Source: Epiperipatus broadwayi | Taxonomy: Eukaryota; Onychophora; Udeonychophora; Euonychophora; Peripatidae | Direction: 5' to 3' | Length of the DNA stretch: 64,000 bases | NCBI GenBank assembly: GCA_028023455.1 | Contig: JAQFVV010000206.1 | Coordinates: 646,861-710,860 of the forward strand | Part shown: positions 24,513-35,804 of the stretch, in pieces | Position numbering within the stretch: the first letter of the stretch is position 1 | Layout of the letters: each line of letters opens with the position of its first letter | Notes under the pieces: generated by a model | Told to the model about the DNA's origin: nothing | Databases searched by the model: none | What the model saw: only the letters and a program-made list of their open reading frames with translations | Program-made: the position numbers and the translations under genes

Positions 24513-25475
24513 TTTTTTTTTTTTTCATCATACCTCAAAGAGTAAAGTGATGGACAAATTTCCCATTTAGAAATATTAATTCATTAATGAGAACTTATAG
24601 ATCTAACTTTATTATCGTAACTCTAGATAACTAACCTTAATAAATTAAATAGGCAACTCGAATTAAAATAAAGTTTCTATTTTAATTATTAGCAAAACAA
24701 AATTATAAATACTAGTGTACAAATCTTGTCTTAAAAGTATTTACATATACTTCCTGGGTGTTTAATAAATAATTATAACTTTACAATGGCTTATATATTT
24801 CCAGCATAAAGATCGTAACATTAACTTATAGTAAATCACAAAATTTAATGAATGTTAATTTGTATAGAAAATAGTGAACTTAAACAGTGGAGAGAACAAC
24901 AACTTCATGCTCCCAAATAAATATGCTTCAAATTGGCCTATATAAGTGGAAAGTTAGGTTAAACATAAGATGGCTGCTTTTATTTTTATAGAAGTCGCCA
25001 TTGTGTGTCATGTTTGAGAGATCCCTCTATTGGCGAAATAAAGATATTTCTTGACTATTATAAATTTCAAGGCATATTTGATATAGGCTAAAACCTGTCT
25101 TAAAAGTGAATATATTCTTACATAATATAACAATATGCATAGAATATAAAAAGTTTTGGTACCTAAAATAATAATAAAGATCAAATACGGCCTGAAAAAA
25201 CCTCTTTGTCTTCATATTTAATCTTCAAGCTAGATGATACCAGGATTAAAGTTTCCTCCCTTTGTATGGTAGTCAAACATCAGAACTGAAGTGCCGAAAA
25301 TATTCTCTCTTTTTTGCATTAGCAGGCTTAATTAGTGTGCTTTTTACTTTTGGTGTAACATATTTTTCTAATTAATTAATATTTATAATTAATATTTTCC
25401 TTTATTAATCTATCTTTATTCAAGTCTATTTTAATAGATTAAGACAATAAGCCATTTCTATTTTTAATTTATCTT
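24513..25475 (-). repeat. Gypsy LTR, 5' copy (right), interrupted
   Basis: This is collinear with the left LTR, but it is split by an insertion of about 360 bases (24739-25095). Without the insertion and one copy of its flanking duplication it would be close to the length of the left LTR. Confidence 0.55.
24739..25095. mobile_element. Insertion inside the Gypsy LTR with 12-bp duplication
   Basis: The motif tgtcttaaaagt occurs at both 24727-24738 and 25096-25107, flanking sequence absent from the other LTR. This is what a 12-base target-site duplication would look like. The inserted sequence has no ORF of note and no clear terminal repeats. Its class is unknown. The duplication length would fit a retroelement such as a SINE. 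Confidence 0.45.
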
Positions 25476-25980
25476 TAATTAAATTAACTTTTTTGTTATT
25501 TTTAAAATTATTTTAAACTGCCTTTTTTATTATTATTTAAACATCGCAGTTGTTCATCAACAGTAATTTAAATAAATAGAGGAATAAAGATAAAATTGGT
25601 TCCTCCATTTAATTTCACCTGCATCATCAATTCCATCAGAAATCATTGTTCAACATGAAACAGTTGTATATATTTATAGTCATTATGATCTTTATTCATG
25701 CATATTTGTTTACAAATCTTTGCCCTTTTACTCCAATAACAAACTGTCTAGTTTTAAAATTTTGTATAATAAAAGAAACTTGTTGTTCAACATGAAACTG
25801 GCTTTACTGATAATTTGTATAATTAAAAACTATTAGAAACTGATGTTAATAAAATATTCTCCTATTCTCAAATAATAGATCTTTAGACTTCTATCAAAAA
25901 TGTAAAGCAACTGATACTAAAACTATAAGGTAAACATCAAAACATTAATATACTTTATCTCTGAAAATGTAATTCAAAAT
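25476..25980. other. AT-rich stretch with no supported feature
   Basis: The phrase ttgttcaacatgaaac recurs about 130 bases apart. Otherwise nothing is seen. Confidence 0.4.
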
Positions 25981-25984
25981 TATG

Positions 25985-26222
25985 CCAAACATAAAGTGAA
26001 ACAAGCCTGGCATGTTGCCAAGGATAGATATACAATCAACAAGAAAGAATTTTGTGTCCCCCTTTCAAAAATATGTCTTATGTAATTGTACTTATTTACA
26101 ATTCAAATTTTATGTAAATTCCCTGCCTTGTTTATTCTCCAATAAATATCACAAGTCTCTCTTACAATAATATGTGCTCTGAGAATGACTATTAAGTAGT
26201 CAAAAGCATGCTAGGTATACCA
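25985..26222 (+). repeat. Dispersed repeat R2, copy 2 with hammerhead-like end
   Basis: This is collinear with 12905-13135 (see that entry). A reading frame here gives VAKDRYTINKKEFCVPLSK. The end reads ctctgagaatgactattaa, then gtagtcaaaagcatgctagg. It could fold as CTGAGAA, a GACTA/TAGTC stem, AAAA, then self-complementary GCATGC and TA. That resembles a hammerhead core with two altered conserved positions (CTGANGA and GAAA). Confidence 0.45.
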
Positions 26223-26660
26223 TGCTAATTGAAGGTTAAATTAAAGCTATTCTCTAAATCCTTTTGTAGTAGTCAAATTAAAACTGTAAGACTATTTTAT
26301 TGCACAATCATTAAGATTGTGTTTTTAAGAATAAGTAGTGCCATTTGATAACATTGTTATGGAGATAGATTATTGCAATGAGTATAGTCAGTGCCATTTT
26401 TTTATTCTTTTAAAAATATATTTTTCTCTTTCCATATATTATATGCTTTAAGGTTTTTCCTGATACCATGAATGTTTATATAGTTTTTCATAAGCATATA
26501 TTCCTATGGGTTATTTCACATAAAGTAACTAATGTTAACCAATATTTTATTAAAACTTTTTTTCTGAATTTATTAATATAAAATATATATTTTGAAATTA
26601 TTAAATAATAATAATCCAATGCATCATTGCTTCATAATTTATTAGATGTTTGAGCATCAG
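26223..26660. other. AT-rich stretch with no supported feature
   Basis: No gene is supported. Confidence 0.45.
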
Positions 26661-26661
26661 A

Positions 26662-26735
26662 AGTGACAAAGTAGGGTTGTAATCCATGGACCTTAAACTT
26701 CAGAATCTGTCACCTACCACTGTACAAAATGTAAT
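26662..26735 (-). mobile_element. tRNA-like relic
   Basis: The minus strand reads ACAGTGGTAGGTGACAGATT, then CATGGATTACAACCCTAC. This approximates an A-box region (CAGTGGTAGAGC) and a B box (GGTTCGAACCC). The body length is right, but the stems are eroded. Confidence 0.35.
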
Positions 26736-26869
26736 ATACATGGAAGATCATGATTAAATTAAAACTTTTTCCAATATGATTGCAATCATCTTATATTAGC
26801 ATAAATTTAACCATCATTAATTATTTTACAACTATAACATTTGCAAAAAAAAAAAAAAACTTTTCTGCA

Positions 26870-26958
26870 GAAAAATTGAGTTAGTTAGTGCACTACCTTA
26901 AATTTTGGTTTTCACAAATTTAAAAGTCACTTGTTTGAATTGCATGCTAATACTGTTA
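26870..26958 (+). mobile_element. tRNA-like relic
   Basis: The plus strand reads GAGTTAGTTAGTGCACTACC, then CACTTGTTTGAATTGCATGC. It is A-box-like and B-box-like with tRNA-sized spacing, in opposite orientation to its neighbour. It may be an old SINE head. Confidence 0.3.
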
Positions 26959-27855
26959 TTAGTCAGGCTAGAAACACCTGAAGAAAAAAATAATACCCTT
27001 TGAAATAATGTGTTATATACTACATTAGGTGTTACTGACAGTATCCAAATGTATTTGGAAAAACATAAATAAAGTTAGAATTTTATCCAATAATATTTAT
27101 CAATAAAACTAGTTGATATATAGTGAAGGTTTACTATACCAGAAAGATTTTAAACTTATGATTTTTCTAAAGATTTACAGCTTAGCACTGCTTTTGGCCA
27201 GGGCAATTCATATTCATAGGTTAATATGGGTGTGGTTGGATAGAAGAGAGAATTTATAAGTTAATTAGTATGCAAATTTGTAGATTTAAATATATCCCCT
27301 GCATAATAATGCACCACTGAGTCTTTTTTGTTTATTGTGTAGGTGTTATTTGTGATAAGCCATGCCATTTAGATTTTCTCTTTTAATCTACTGCATTTGC
27401 ACTGAATGAAATGATTTCACAATGTTTGAAAGAGAATTATAAAGAGACATTGGTTATTATAAATAATACCCACATGATTAAAAAAAAATTCTCATGTATT
27501 GCAACATTTATTTTTTTATTAAATTAATGACTTTATTATTGTAAAAAATGTTTATAAATTGCTACAAAAGTATTTCTAAAGGTTGTCCTACAATGTCTAA
27601 AAATAGACTTGGCATCTTTCCTAAAAGTTCAACCTTGTAATCACTGCCTGTTCAGCTTTTCTTTTGCTTATTATTCCAGTTGTAAAGCTTCCATACTATT
27701 TGAACATCAGTTAAGGCATTGTTTAACATGTTTTATTCCAAGCTAGTTGTTTTCAGATAAGTTTCATCTATATTGCTCTACCTATTATTACTGCTAACAT
27801 TTACATAGTTATTGTCAGTATTTGTTGGCGGCAACTTGCCCTCTTTCATATTTTG
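26959..27855. other. AT-rich stretch with no supported feature
   Basis: No gene is supported. The part after 27600 may be the tail of the following LINE relic. Confidence 0.4.
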
Positions 27856-27859
27856 TTTA

Positions 27860-28470
27860 TTTAGATCAATCATTTCCCACATCAACTTGAAGGTCATCTG
27901 GGGTACATGAAATTGATCCTGAGTTCTTGTCTTGTTTATTTCTTCCTATAAGATTGGGATAGAGATATGCTGTGGGGTTGTATACTGCTTCACATCTCGT
28001 AAGCCACAGGTTGAAAGCAAGGAAGATTGAGCTTCTCACAGTGGTGAAATCTCCATTATTGACAGTGGGTCTGGTTAGGATAGTTAAATGGAGAGTTTTG
28101 CCTTTGTTAGGATAGTTACTGGTTGCTTGATTTGGTGTATTGCTTGGATTGTGTTTCAGCAATCATAACGGGAACTGCATCATTCTAAAATATGGGTTAT
28201 GGTATCCTCTTCTCTCTTGCATAGTGGGCAAATAGGGTCTAAGTTTCTAAAGCCTCTGCAGTATACCAGAAACCAATTAGTAGGTAAAGCTTCTAAATTT
28301 GTTTTCACTAGGAAATCTTAGAATTTAGGTTCAAGTAACCATCTTTTGAACTTCTTTAGTATTATATGATTGGTCATGTTCCACAAGGTGGGCTCTGGTT
28401 CAGGTTGTTAGTAAAATGATATGCTTCCCATTAGGTTATCTTTGTTGTGTTATTCTGAAGAGGGTAGAGT
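27860..28470 (-). pseudogene. Decayed LINE, C-terminal finger region
   Basis: On the minus strand (about 28360-28165) frames read ILKKFKRWLLEPKF, a stop, then DFLVKTNLEALPTNWFLVY, then ICPLCKREEDTITHILE. This is the same block as in the 1735-3330 relic, with matching W-LE-KF, LEALPTN and the C-x2-C...H finger. A further open piece of 98 codons (28162-27866) follows in another frame. The copy has a stop within the conserved block and is dead. Confidence 0.6.
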
Positions 28471-30530
28471 GTGTCTTTTGCTATTTCAGCCCTTAGTTTT
28501 GTTATCCATTCTAATGTCAATGGCGGTGGTGTGTATGTGGGACTTATCTTATTGCAAGTATTTAAATTTACAAATTTGCATACTAATTATCTTCTATACA
28601 ACCATATTAATGCTATGAATATGACGGGCCTGATCAAAAGCAATGCTAAGCTGTAAATCTTTAAAAGAATTATAAGTTTATAATCTTTCTGACATAGTGT
28701 ATCTTCACTATATATTGAGTTACAAACGATAAGGAAAGAAAAAAGATAGAGCGAATAAACTAGCTGATAAAATTAGTTCAACATATAATTGGAAAATATA
28801 CTTTTACCTTATTGATTAGAATCCAGTATTATCACAAAATCATCTTTTTTTTCTGAATATTTGTCTTTTTCTTATTAGAACAACCTTACTTATTTATAAA
28901 TCATTGCTAATGATGATGATATGTGTCGTCTATTTAATGAAATCCTTCCAGGTTTAAAAAAAAATGTTATTGCTATTTCTTTCAAGCTGCAGCAAAGTTT
29001 CAACTAGTTTACTTAAATTGTATCTTTTAAAAAATATGATTTAAATTAATTCTTATTATTTAATAATAAAGCTAATACAGGAATATCTTTTACAAAAATA
29101 TCACTATCACAGATGGTCAGTAACATCCCATTTGATGACTCACATGCACATAATCAATGCACAAAGGAAATTATTAGATAAAAGATATATAAACAATTTG
29201 TAAATATTTATTAAGGAAAGCTTATGAGATTTTATTGCAGGTGCGGAATGAATTAAAGAAATTGATGTCAGCAAAAATTTAGGGCAAAAGAAAATATCTA
29301 TTTACAACAATGAAACTTTATTTTTCAGTTAATTTGTCATCACTGACGGAATAAAAGAACATTTCTAATAATCCTGTCATGTGAAGCATGCAATTAGTTT
29401 AATCAATAAACATTATGATTTCTTTTTCATGGTTTACAAATGGAATAAATTCAATAATCAGATATCTTTTTGTAACTCCTTGACATTAGGCAACTCAATT
29501 GATAATCTTCAAAAGAGCTTCAAATTCTTCAAAAAGTAAAAAGGAAATTAACTAGCAGCATGCAAGAAAAAAAAATTAAAACTTGTAAAATCTGTACTGA
29601 CTAAGTAACTTTTAATATTTAAATTAAATCTATCTAAAAAAGATAGAAAAAAAAAGAGATAAACAAGTCAAAGTCAATCAACATTTTACTTGAAAATAAC
29701 CAATAATAGCGTTTCAGATTTTACATCTTTTTTATATAGTATATAAAGTAAACAAAATAAGATTTGGTTTAGCTTTGATTTATAATTGATTAAAATAATT
29801 TCTGAAAAGTTCCTAACACATGTTTTAAAATGATTTAACAAAAATATTATATATCAATCTATATTACTTTTCTATAGTAATAATAATGATGATGATGATA
29901 AAGGTAATACAGCTTTGAAACAGACCACCATAGGGCAACTTAGAATAAAGAAAACAATACTCATCAGGCTAAACAATTTCTTTTACTCCTTAAGTAAGAA
30001 TAATGAGATACTCAGTTTTTAATCAATAAGAGATAGTTGATTCAGCTTTATCACAAGTCAGGATTCAAAACTAGATTATAGATGTGGCCGGCTATTGTAT
30101 TATTACAACATAAAATCCTTAATTATTATTAATAGAATATTAAAGATAAACAAATTTACATTATTTACTAAAATTATTATAAAAGCCACTTCTGATAGAT
30201 AGCAAATAAGATAAATCTATTTTATGATTACATGGTAGAAGCATCTTGATATGATTTTTCTTAATCTTGGCATAAAACTTCATTGTTTATTATGGAACTT
30301 CCTCCATTTTATACTGCATTATCAAAAATTGCTTAATAAAATAATTAAGTACCCAAACAATTTAGCCCAGGGGATATTGATTTTGTGCAGTAATAAAAGT
30401 TCCTTGATAAGATTTGTATTGATTAGAGTAAAAATAAATAGAAAATATTTTTAGTCAGATAAAATGAATAGAATACTGTGCTTATTCATCCTGTCTTTTA
30501 TTGAATCTTATTTTAAAATTGTAATTATAA
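28471..30530. other. AT-rich stretch with no supported feature
   Basis: About 2 kb with no recognisable gene or element. Short GAT triplet runs occur at 28910 and 29885. Confidence 0.45.
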
Positions 30531-30533
30531 ATT

Positions 30534-30770
30534 TTAAAGACCTACAGAGGTCCCTAGCGACGATTTTTTCAGACGCTCATTGCTAAGGTTTACAGCCTTG
30601 TTAAAACTATTACTGAATCTTATTTTATACATTTTATTATTTATTTTATCTAATAACTTGTTATAACAACAATAATAAATTCTGCAAACAATATTAGTAG
30701 GGATCAGATAGTACCACCAATAATTAAGTATCATATGATCACCATCTCTTAGGCTACTGGAGGGTTGCAT
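30534..30770 (-). pseudogene. PLE-4 5' region and N-terminal ORF relic
   Basis: A 78-codon frame on the minus strand starts in the flank of the PLE-4 end and finishes with AVNLSNERLKKSSL. Penelope-like polyproteins have a short block of this type (V-N-L-S-x-x-x-L-T...) upstream of the RT. The leader part resembles 47690-47760, the 5' region of another PLE-4 copy (taag..gtggtcatgtgata). Identification rests on one short motif and the neighbouring PLE end, so it is tentative. Confidence 0.35.
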
Positions 30771-30962
30771 TAGATCCTAAGATCTAGGTGCCATGCTCTT
30801 ATATCCAAGGTTCCTCACTGATAAAGGCCACAAGCCAGAAACTAGTCTGTGGATATTGGATGAGTAGGCACTAGATAGGGGATTTTATGTACAACACTTC
30901 TGGCATCCATTGATTACTCTGGTTGGCACAGGATACCACTACTGTATGGAGAGTTTTGCTTG
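30755..30962 (+). mobile_element. PLE-4 terminal repeat (pLTR)
   Basis: Starting at ctggagggttgcattagatc, this runs through a hammerhead-like ribozyme, gatgagtaggcactagat, ggggattttatg, cttctgg, cattgattactct and ends gagagttttgc. The same sequence recurs at 47915-48121, 47530-47640 (inverted) and 62750-62927. It is the terminal repeat of one Penelope-like family. Confidence 0.65.
30803..30861 (+). ncRNA. Hammerhead-like ribozyme, mutated core
   Basis: Order: stem I strand atccaagg..cctca; core CTGATAA at 30818-30824; stem II ggccacaagcc; GAAA at 30838-30841; self-complementary CTAG at 30842-30845 as minimal stem III; TC with the expected cleavage after 30847; stem I return strand with attggat. 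AUCCAA/UUGGAU and the inner pairs form stem I with an internal loop, as in type I hammerheads. The core reads CTGATAA where CTGATGA is conserved, so this copy is probably inactive. Confidence 0.55.
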
Positions 30963-30965
30963 TTC

Positions 30966-31715
30966 AATAATTAAGTAATTAAAATAGACAAATTATAAAA
31001 ACAAATTGGTATCTATATTAAGAGAAAAATCAATTGTGATGCTTATAATAGTTATCCCCTTTTAAAACTAATTCCAACTAAATGTTTATAATACCATCAT
31101 TAGATGGAAGTACATTAAACAAATCTATTCATATTTTTTAACTTCAATGAAAGAATTATATCAAGAACCAGTCATAGCTATCTGAAGCAGAACTACCACC
31201 TATATAGCTTCTACAAATCCAACTAAAATACGTTGGTTGTATTGGATTCTGGGCTACAGTCATTTGAAATTTTAAAAAATAATCATCATGTAATTTTGCT
31301 GTTAAATAACCAAATAATATTAATTCCAACATACTCACATTTAACAGTACTGTAAAGCAATATGATTAATAATTGCAGTAATTTCTAAATCACAGTATTA
31401 CATTGAAAATTGTTATAAATATGTTATTGAAATTATTATGGGCCTTCAATAAAATATTCTTGTCATCCACCTAAAATTGCTTAACAATATATTTTTATTC
31501 AAATCATATTCTGACTATGACAGGATTTTTGATCATGTGATAAATTTCTTGGATTTGAATATTATTCAAAGATATGTTTATTTCTTAGTATAATGTTTTC
31601 AGACTTTTAATTCATTTATTCTCCAAAACATTATATAACATTCTAAATGCCTAATAATATGAGGTATCATCTTTTTCTTTTTTCCAACTTTTTCACAATA
31701 TATGTTCTTTATTTG

Positions 31716-31717
<2 letters not shown>
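30966..31717. other. AT-rich stretch with no supported feature
   Basis: No gene is supported. Confidence 0.45.

Positions 31718-31811
<94 letters not shown>
31718..31811. repeat. (TA)n microsatellite
   Basis: About 94 bases of uninterrupted TA. Confidence 0.97.
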
Positions 31812-31812
<1 letters not shown>

Positions 31813-32395
31813 AAAATATTATAATGCTAAATGAAAATTGACAAAAAACATCACAATGTTAAAATATTTCAGTAACACCCTCTGTGAATAAATGTTGCTG
31901 AAATATCTTGTAAAGGATGGTTTGAATATTATATATGCATATTTTTATTATACTGTGTTGACAATGCATTTTAAAAGACTAACTTTTATTCCATTAATTA
32001 TTCACAGAGGCTATGTTTTATATGCAAAGCATTTGCTTTTATTATTTCTATATAATTAAATCGTTTTTTATCAGATATTGTATGCAAAATTATATATATA
32101 TGTACAATGTGGTTACATATTACAGACTAATTTTTTTTATAATTATATGATTCATGAATCCAGTGTATTGATATATATTATGATTAATAAAATTGGCATG
32201 CAGCCAATCCATACAATACTATTCATTGTCTTTAGTCACTTAGCTTAATACAGAGTCTATTATTATAATTTTCTTAGGGCATTAATCATCTATCTCTACT
32301 AATTATAATGGAGGAATTATATCCTTGCAATTATATCTTCATTCATAGATTATAAGCTTAAAAGCTTTAACTTTAGTATTTACTTTATTCTCCAT
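31812..32395. other. AT-rich stretch with no supported feature
   Basis: A short stem-loop (atatttcagtaaca ... tgttgctgaaatat) lies at 31865-31907. Otherwise nothing is seen. Confidence 0.45.
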
Positions 32396-32399
32396 TACA

Positions 32400-32719
32400 A
32401 ATCACAGCATGATCCACAAAAATAGATTTATACCTATCCACAGAACAATGTAACTTATTATGTAATTCATGCTCCCTGATCCTTTGTTTTAATACACATT
32501 TGTCTCCCTGATATAACTATATCCACAGTGATACACCACTATATATGTAATATTACGTTTGTTGACTTTATCAATACAATCCTTTCCATTAATAACTAAC
32601 CTTCCAGTATTTGCACGAACTTTAAATGCAATATTAAAATCAGCAGATACCAGTGATGTAATCTTACTACACACAATGTTATTTATATAAAGCAATGCTA
32701 TCCACTTTTTCTTTTCCAT
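32400..32719 (-). pseudogene. PLE-2 GIY-YIG endonuclease relic, left copy
   Basis: The open piece 32719-32489 reads KKWIALLYINNI ... SADFNIAFKV ... NITYIVVYHCGYSYIRETNVY and then stops. The following bases in a shifted frame give LKQRIREHELHNK and VDHAV. These are the GIY (TYI), YIG (here YIR) and R...R..EH elements of the PLE endonuclease. The glycine of YIG is replaced by Arg and a frameshift splits the domain. Confidence 0.7.
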
Positions 32720-33118
32720 ATTATCTCTTCTCCATTATTGTCCAAACTTATATAGTGCATATAAATATTTTTTTTACTATATCCCACTTCCAATAAATAA
32801 TTAATATATCTTTCAACATTAGCGAATTTATCACTCTGAAATCTACGCAAAACATTATTTTTAAAAAAGAAATGTTCTAAAACCAGCTAATTTATAGATA
32901 AGTGGAACATTTGAATTTGGTTGCACAAATTTTCTAATTGATCAATACCATTTTATTATTAATTTTATTACTTTCTCTCCATAAAATTAAATCCAGATGT
33001 TTATCTTATTCTCACTATCTTCAGAATTAATAGACCACATTAATTCATCAATGCCATTTAATTTAATATATAGTTTTTGCACTATCATATTTGCTCCAAC
33101 AATAAGTAGATCATCTAC

Positions 33119-33634
33119 TTACCTAAAATAACTTTTAACACTCATCAAGACATATTCTTTTAAAATCTTATCTTCATAATACAATAACACATAACTATAT
33201 ATAATTTCTGAAATAGGTAAACCCATAGGCCAATCTTCATTGATCATATACAATTGATTTTTAAATGTAACTATCATATTCTGATCAATAAATAACAATA
33301 AATCCTTCAAAAATATATGGCAAAATGTGCACATTCCTTTTTCATGTAAAACTTGATCAATAATATTAATATATTCCTTTCTTTTTATTAAATCATATAA
33401 TTCTCCAACATTCAATGTGAATAATTCATGTTCATCATCCACAACAATATTATCAATCTTTTTAATTAATTCAAATGAAGATCCAACTGTATAATCACCA
33501 AAACCCAATTCATTTTGTAAAAACTTTCCAACAAAAACTGCTGCATGATAAGACATACATCCTACAAAATCCAACATCAGTCTAATAGGTAATCCTTCCT
33601 TATGCACTTTTAAATTTCCAAAAAGTCTTGGCAT
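33119..33634 (-). pseudogene. PLE-2 reverse transcriptase, stopped at the YVDD motif
   Basis: 171 codons of a Penelope-like RT that would copy element RNA into DNA. Early residues PRLFGNLKVHKEGLPIRLML match the PLE block before motif A (GLPKIHK.G.PLRPI). Motif A reads LFTLNVGELY, where TLDV is normal: the catalytic aspartate is Asn (codon near 33410). Motif B follows at about residues 125-150 (MIVTFKNQLY ... WPMGLPISEI). The frame ends with SYFR and a TAA exactly where the tyrosine of RYVDD belongs. VDDLLIVGAN follows in the same frame. The enzyme therefore has two independent active-site lesions. The ATG is internal to the family domain and not a native start. Confidence 0.75.
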
Positions 33635-34254
33635 AATTGCAGTTGATCAAAATATCTTTTTTAAATTTAAAATAAATGGAAAAATATAAGACAGTGTTAG
33701 AAAAATTTATTTGTGATAATGAATTTGAATATTGACTGGTTTTTAAAAAGAATTTTGATTCTGATAAAGAAATTTTACAATGAAGTTTAATACGGAAATA
33801 TAATAAAAAGTTTCATTTTTTGTATAATACAATTTCCGCAAATGATTGATTTTAAGAAAAAGGAATCTAATATAGTGAATTTAATTGATAAGCTTTTGGA
33901 TAAAGAAATAAAGTTTGTTGGAGGTCCTATTAAACTATAAAATGGGGGTTATTGCCACAATAGAAAGGACTTATGAGATGCATCATGCTCCAGAAATCAA
34001 ATTAATTTAATAAAGAAACATTTATCTGATAATAATATTACATTATTAAAGAGGATAAACATGGAAGATTATATTTATTGTATAAAAATTTATGTAGAGA
34101 ACAATTTATCAGCAAATTGAAAAATTTAAATTTAAATTGATAAATACTTATTCTACTGATATAGTAAGATTGAAGTTTATAAATACTATATTAAGCCATA
34201 TTTAAAGAAAGTGTTTGATAGGAAAATGTATCTATCTCTTTATCCATCAGGTGC

Positions 34255-34790
34255 AATTATGCCAAGGGTTTTTGGAAATTTAAAAATGCATAAAGAAAAG
34301 TTACCTATTATACTCATATTGGATATTTGAGGATGTATGTATTATCATGCAGCAGTTTTTGTTGGAAAGTTTTTACAAGGTGAAATGGGTTTAGATGATT
34401 GTACAACTGATCTTCATTTGATTTAGTTAGAAAGACTAATAATTTTGTTTTGAATGATGAACATAAATTATTTACATTGGATGTTGCAGAATTATGTGGT
34501 TTATTAAGAAGAAAGAAATCTATTAATATTATTGATCAAGTTTTACAAGAAAAAAGAGTGTGCACATTTTACTGTATGTTTATAAAGGATTTATTGTTAT
34601 TTATTGATCAGAATTTGATGGCTACATTTTAAAATTAGTTGTATATGATGGATGAAGGCTGCCCTATGGTTTTACTTATTTCAGCATATATATGTAGTTA
34701 TGTGTTACCATATTATAAAGAAAAGATTTGAAGAGAATATTTATTGATGGGTGTTAAAAGTTTTTAGGTATGTATATGATGTACTTATTG
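34255..34790 (+). pseudogene. PLE-2 reverse transcriptase relic, right copy
   Basis: This is homologous to the left copy's RT. It starts with MPRVFGNLKMHKEKLP and has a stop just after ILDI. It keeps the catalytic aspartate in motif A (LFTLDVAELC, codon near 34480). Motif C reads RYVYD (34766-34780) where RYVDD is expected, so the first catalytic Asp is Tyr. The left copy has the reverse pattern: motif A lost, VDD kept. In-frame stops also occur at 34630 and elsewhere. Confidence 0.75.
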
Positions 34791-34984
34791 TTGGAGCAAA
34801 TATGATAGTGCAAAAACTATTTACTAAATTAAATGACATTGATGGATTGATGTAGACTATTAGTTCTGAAGATAGTGAGAATAAAATAAAATACCTGGAT
34901 TTAATTTTATGGAGAGATGGTAATAAAATTAATAGTAAAATGGTGTTGATCAATTAGAGAATTTGGGCATCATAATTCAAATGT

Positions 34985-35457
34985 TCCATTTATTTATAAT
35001 GTTAGCAGGTTTTAGAACATTTCTTTTTAGAAATAATGTTTTGTGTAAATTTCAGAGTGATAAAATGACTAATGTTGTGAGATTTGTTAATAATTTATTG
35101 AAAGTGGGATATAGTCGAAAAAATATTTTATGTGCACTATATTAGTTTGAAAATAGTTGGAGAAGAGATAATATGGAAAAGAAATGGTGAATCACATTGC
35201 CTTATATAAATAACATTATGTGTAGTAAGATTACATCATTGGTATCTGCTGATTTTAATATTGAATTTAAAACTGGTGTAAATACTGGAAGGTTAGTTAT
35301 TAAAGGAAAAGGTTGTAATGATAAAGTCAGCAAATGTAATATTATATATAAAGTGCTATGTCATTGTGGATGTGCATTAAAAAAGAGAGTTAGGGAGCAT
35401 AAGTTACTATATAAGTTACATTGTTCTGTGGATAGGTATAAATCTGTTGATTTGTAG
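34985..35457 (+). pseudogene. PLE-2 linker and endonuclease relic, right copy
   Basis: The frame at 34963-35145 holds the linker FLFRNNVLCKFQSDKMTNVV ... LLKVGYSRKNILCALY. The frame at 35197-35457 continues PYINNIMCSKITSLVSADFN, NIIYKVLCHCGC and ALKKRVREHKLLYK. About ten codons that should carry YIGET are deleted between CHCGC and LKKR, so the nuclease lacks its second signature motif. The linker closely resembles that in PLE-1 (FLFRNEKLCHCQSDKL). Confidence 0.7.
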
Positions 35458-35804
35458 TGAATAATTCTGCTTTAATAGTGTTTGGGTTTTAAATGTGTAA
35501 AATGATTTGAAAAAAAAAAAATTAAGGAGTCATATTTTATAAATAGTACGGATAATGTGTTGAATAAACAGTGTAATTGTGTTAGTATTTGCAATTTATG
35601 GAAAGTTGTCCATTCACTTGGAAACATTATTGTTGTGACTTTAATGTGATTTAAATATTAACATTAGATTGCTACTCAAGATGGCAGAAGAAGCCATAAG
35701 TTGGTTATAGCAAAAAAATACTTTTTAATTTTATAAATGTATTTTTAATTTTGTAGTTATTCTATTGTATTTTTTTTATTATATATATATAACATATTAT
35801 TATA

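Larger units (their letters stand above)
20205..25475 (-). mobile_element. Decayed Ty3/Gypsy LTR retrotransposon
   Basis: A roughly 5.3-kb element on the minus strand is flanked by two diverged direct LTRs (20205-20765 and 24513-25475). Between them, reading right to left, are a primer-binding-site-like TGGCGCAGTT, a gag zinc-knuckle relic, a protease-like segment, RT, RNase H and integrase in the Ty3/Gypsy order. Every domain has stops or frameshifts. LTR divergence is large, so the insertion is old. No envelope-like ORF is seen. The right LTR carries a nested insertion. Confidence 0.75.
32400..33645 (-). mobile_element. PLE-2, left (minus-strand) copy
   Basis: A 1.25-kb Penelope-like copy on the minus strand holds RT (33634-33119), an RT-to-endonuclease linker (33118-32720) and the endonuclease region (32719 to about 32400). 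Its mirror image continues from about 34245 to 35460 on the plus strand. The two copies form a large inverted repeat around a 600-bp spacer that holds the N-terminal region of the right copy. Confidence 0.8.
33646..35780 (+). mobile_element. PLE-2, right (plus-strand) copy
   Basis: This copy is longer than the left one. Positions 33690-34245 encode the decayed N-terminal region (LKRINMEDYIYCIK, YVENNLSA). Next come RT (34255-34780), linker (34960-35145), endonuclease (35197-35457) and a 3' region ending with agaagccataagttggttat, which recurs in altered form at 48620-48660. Frames are broken in many places. Confidence 0.7.
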
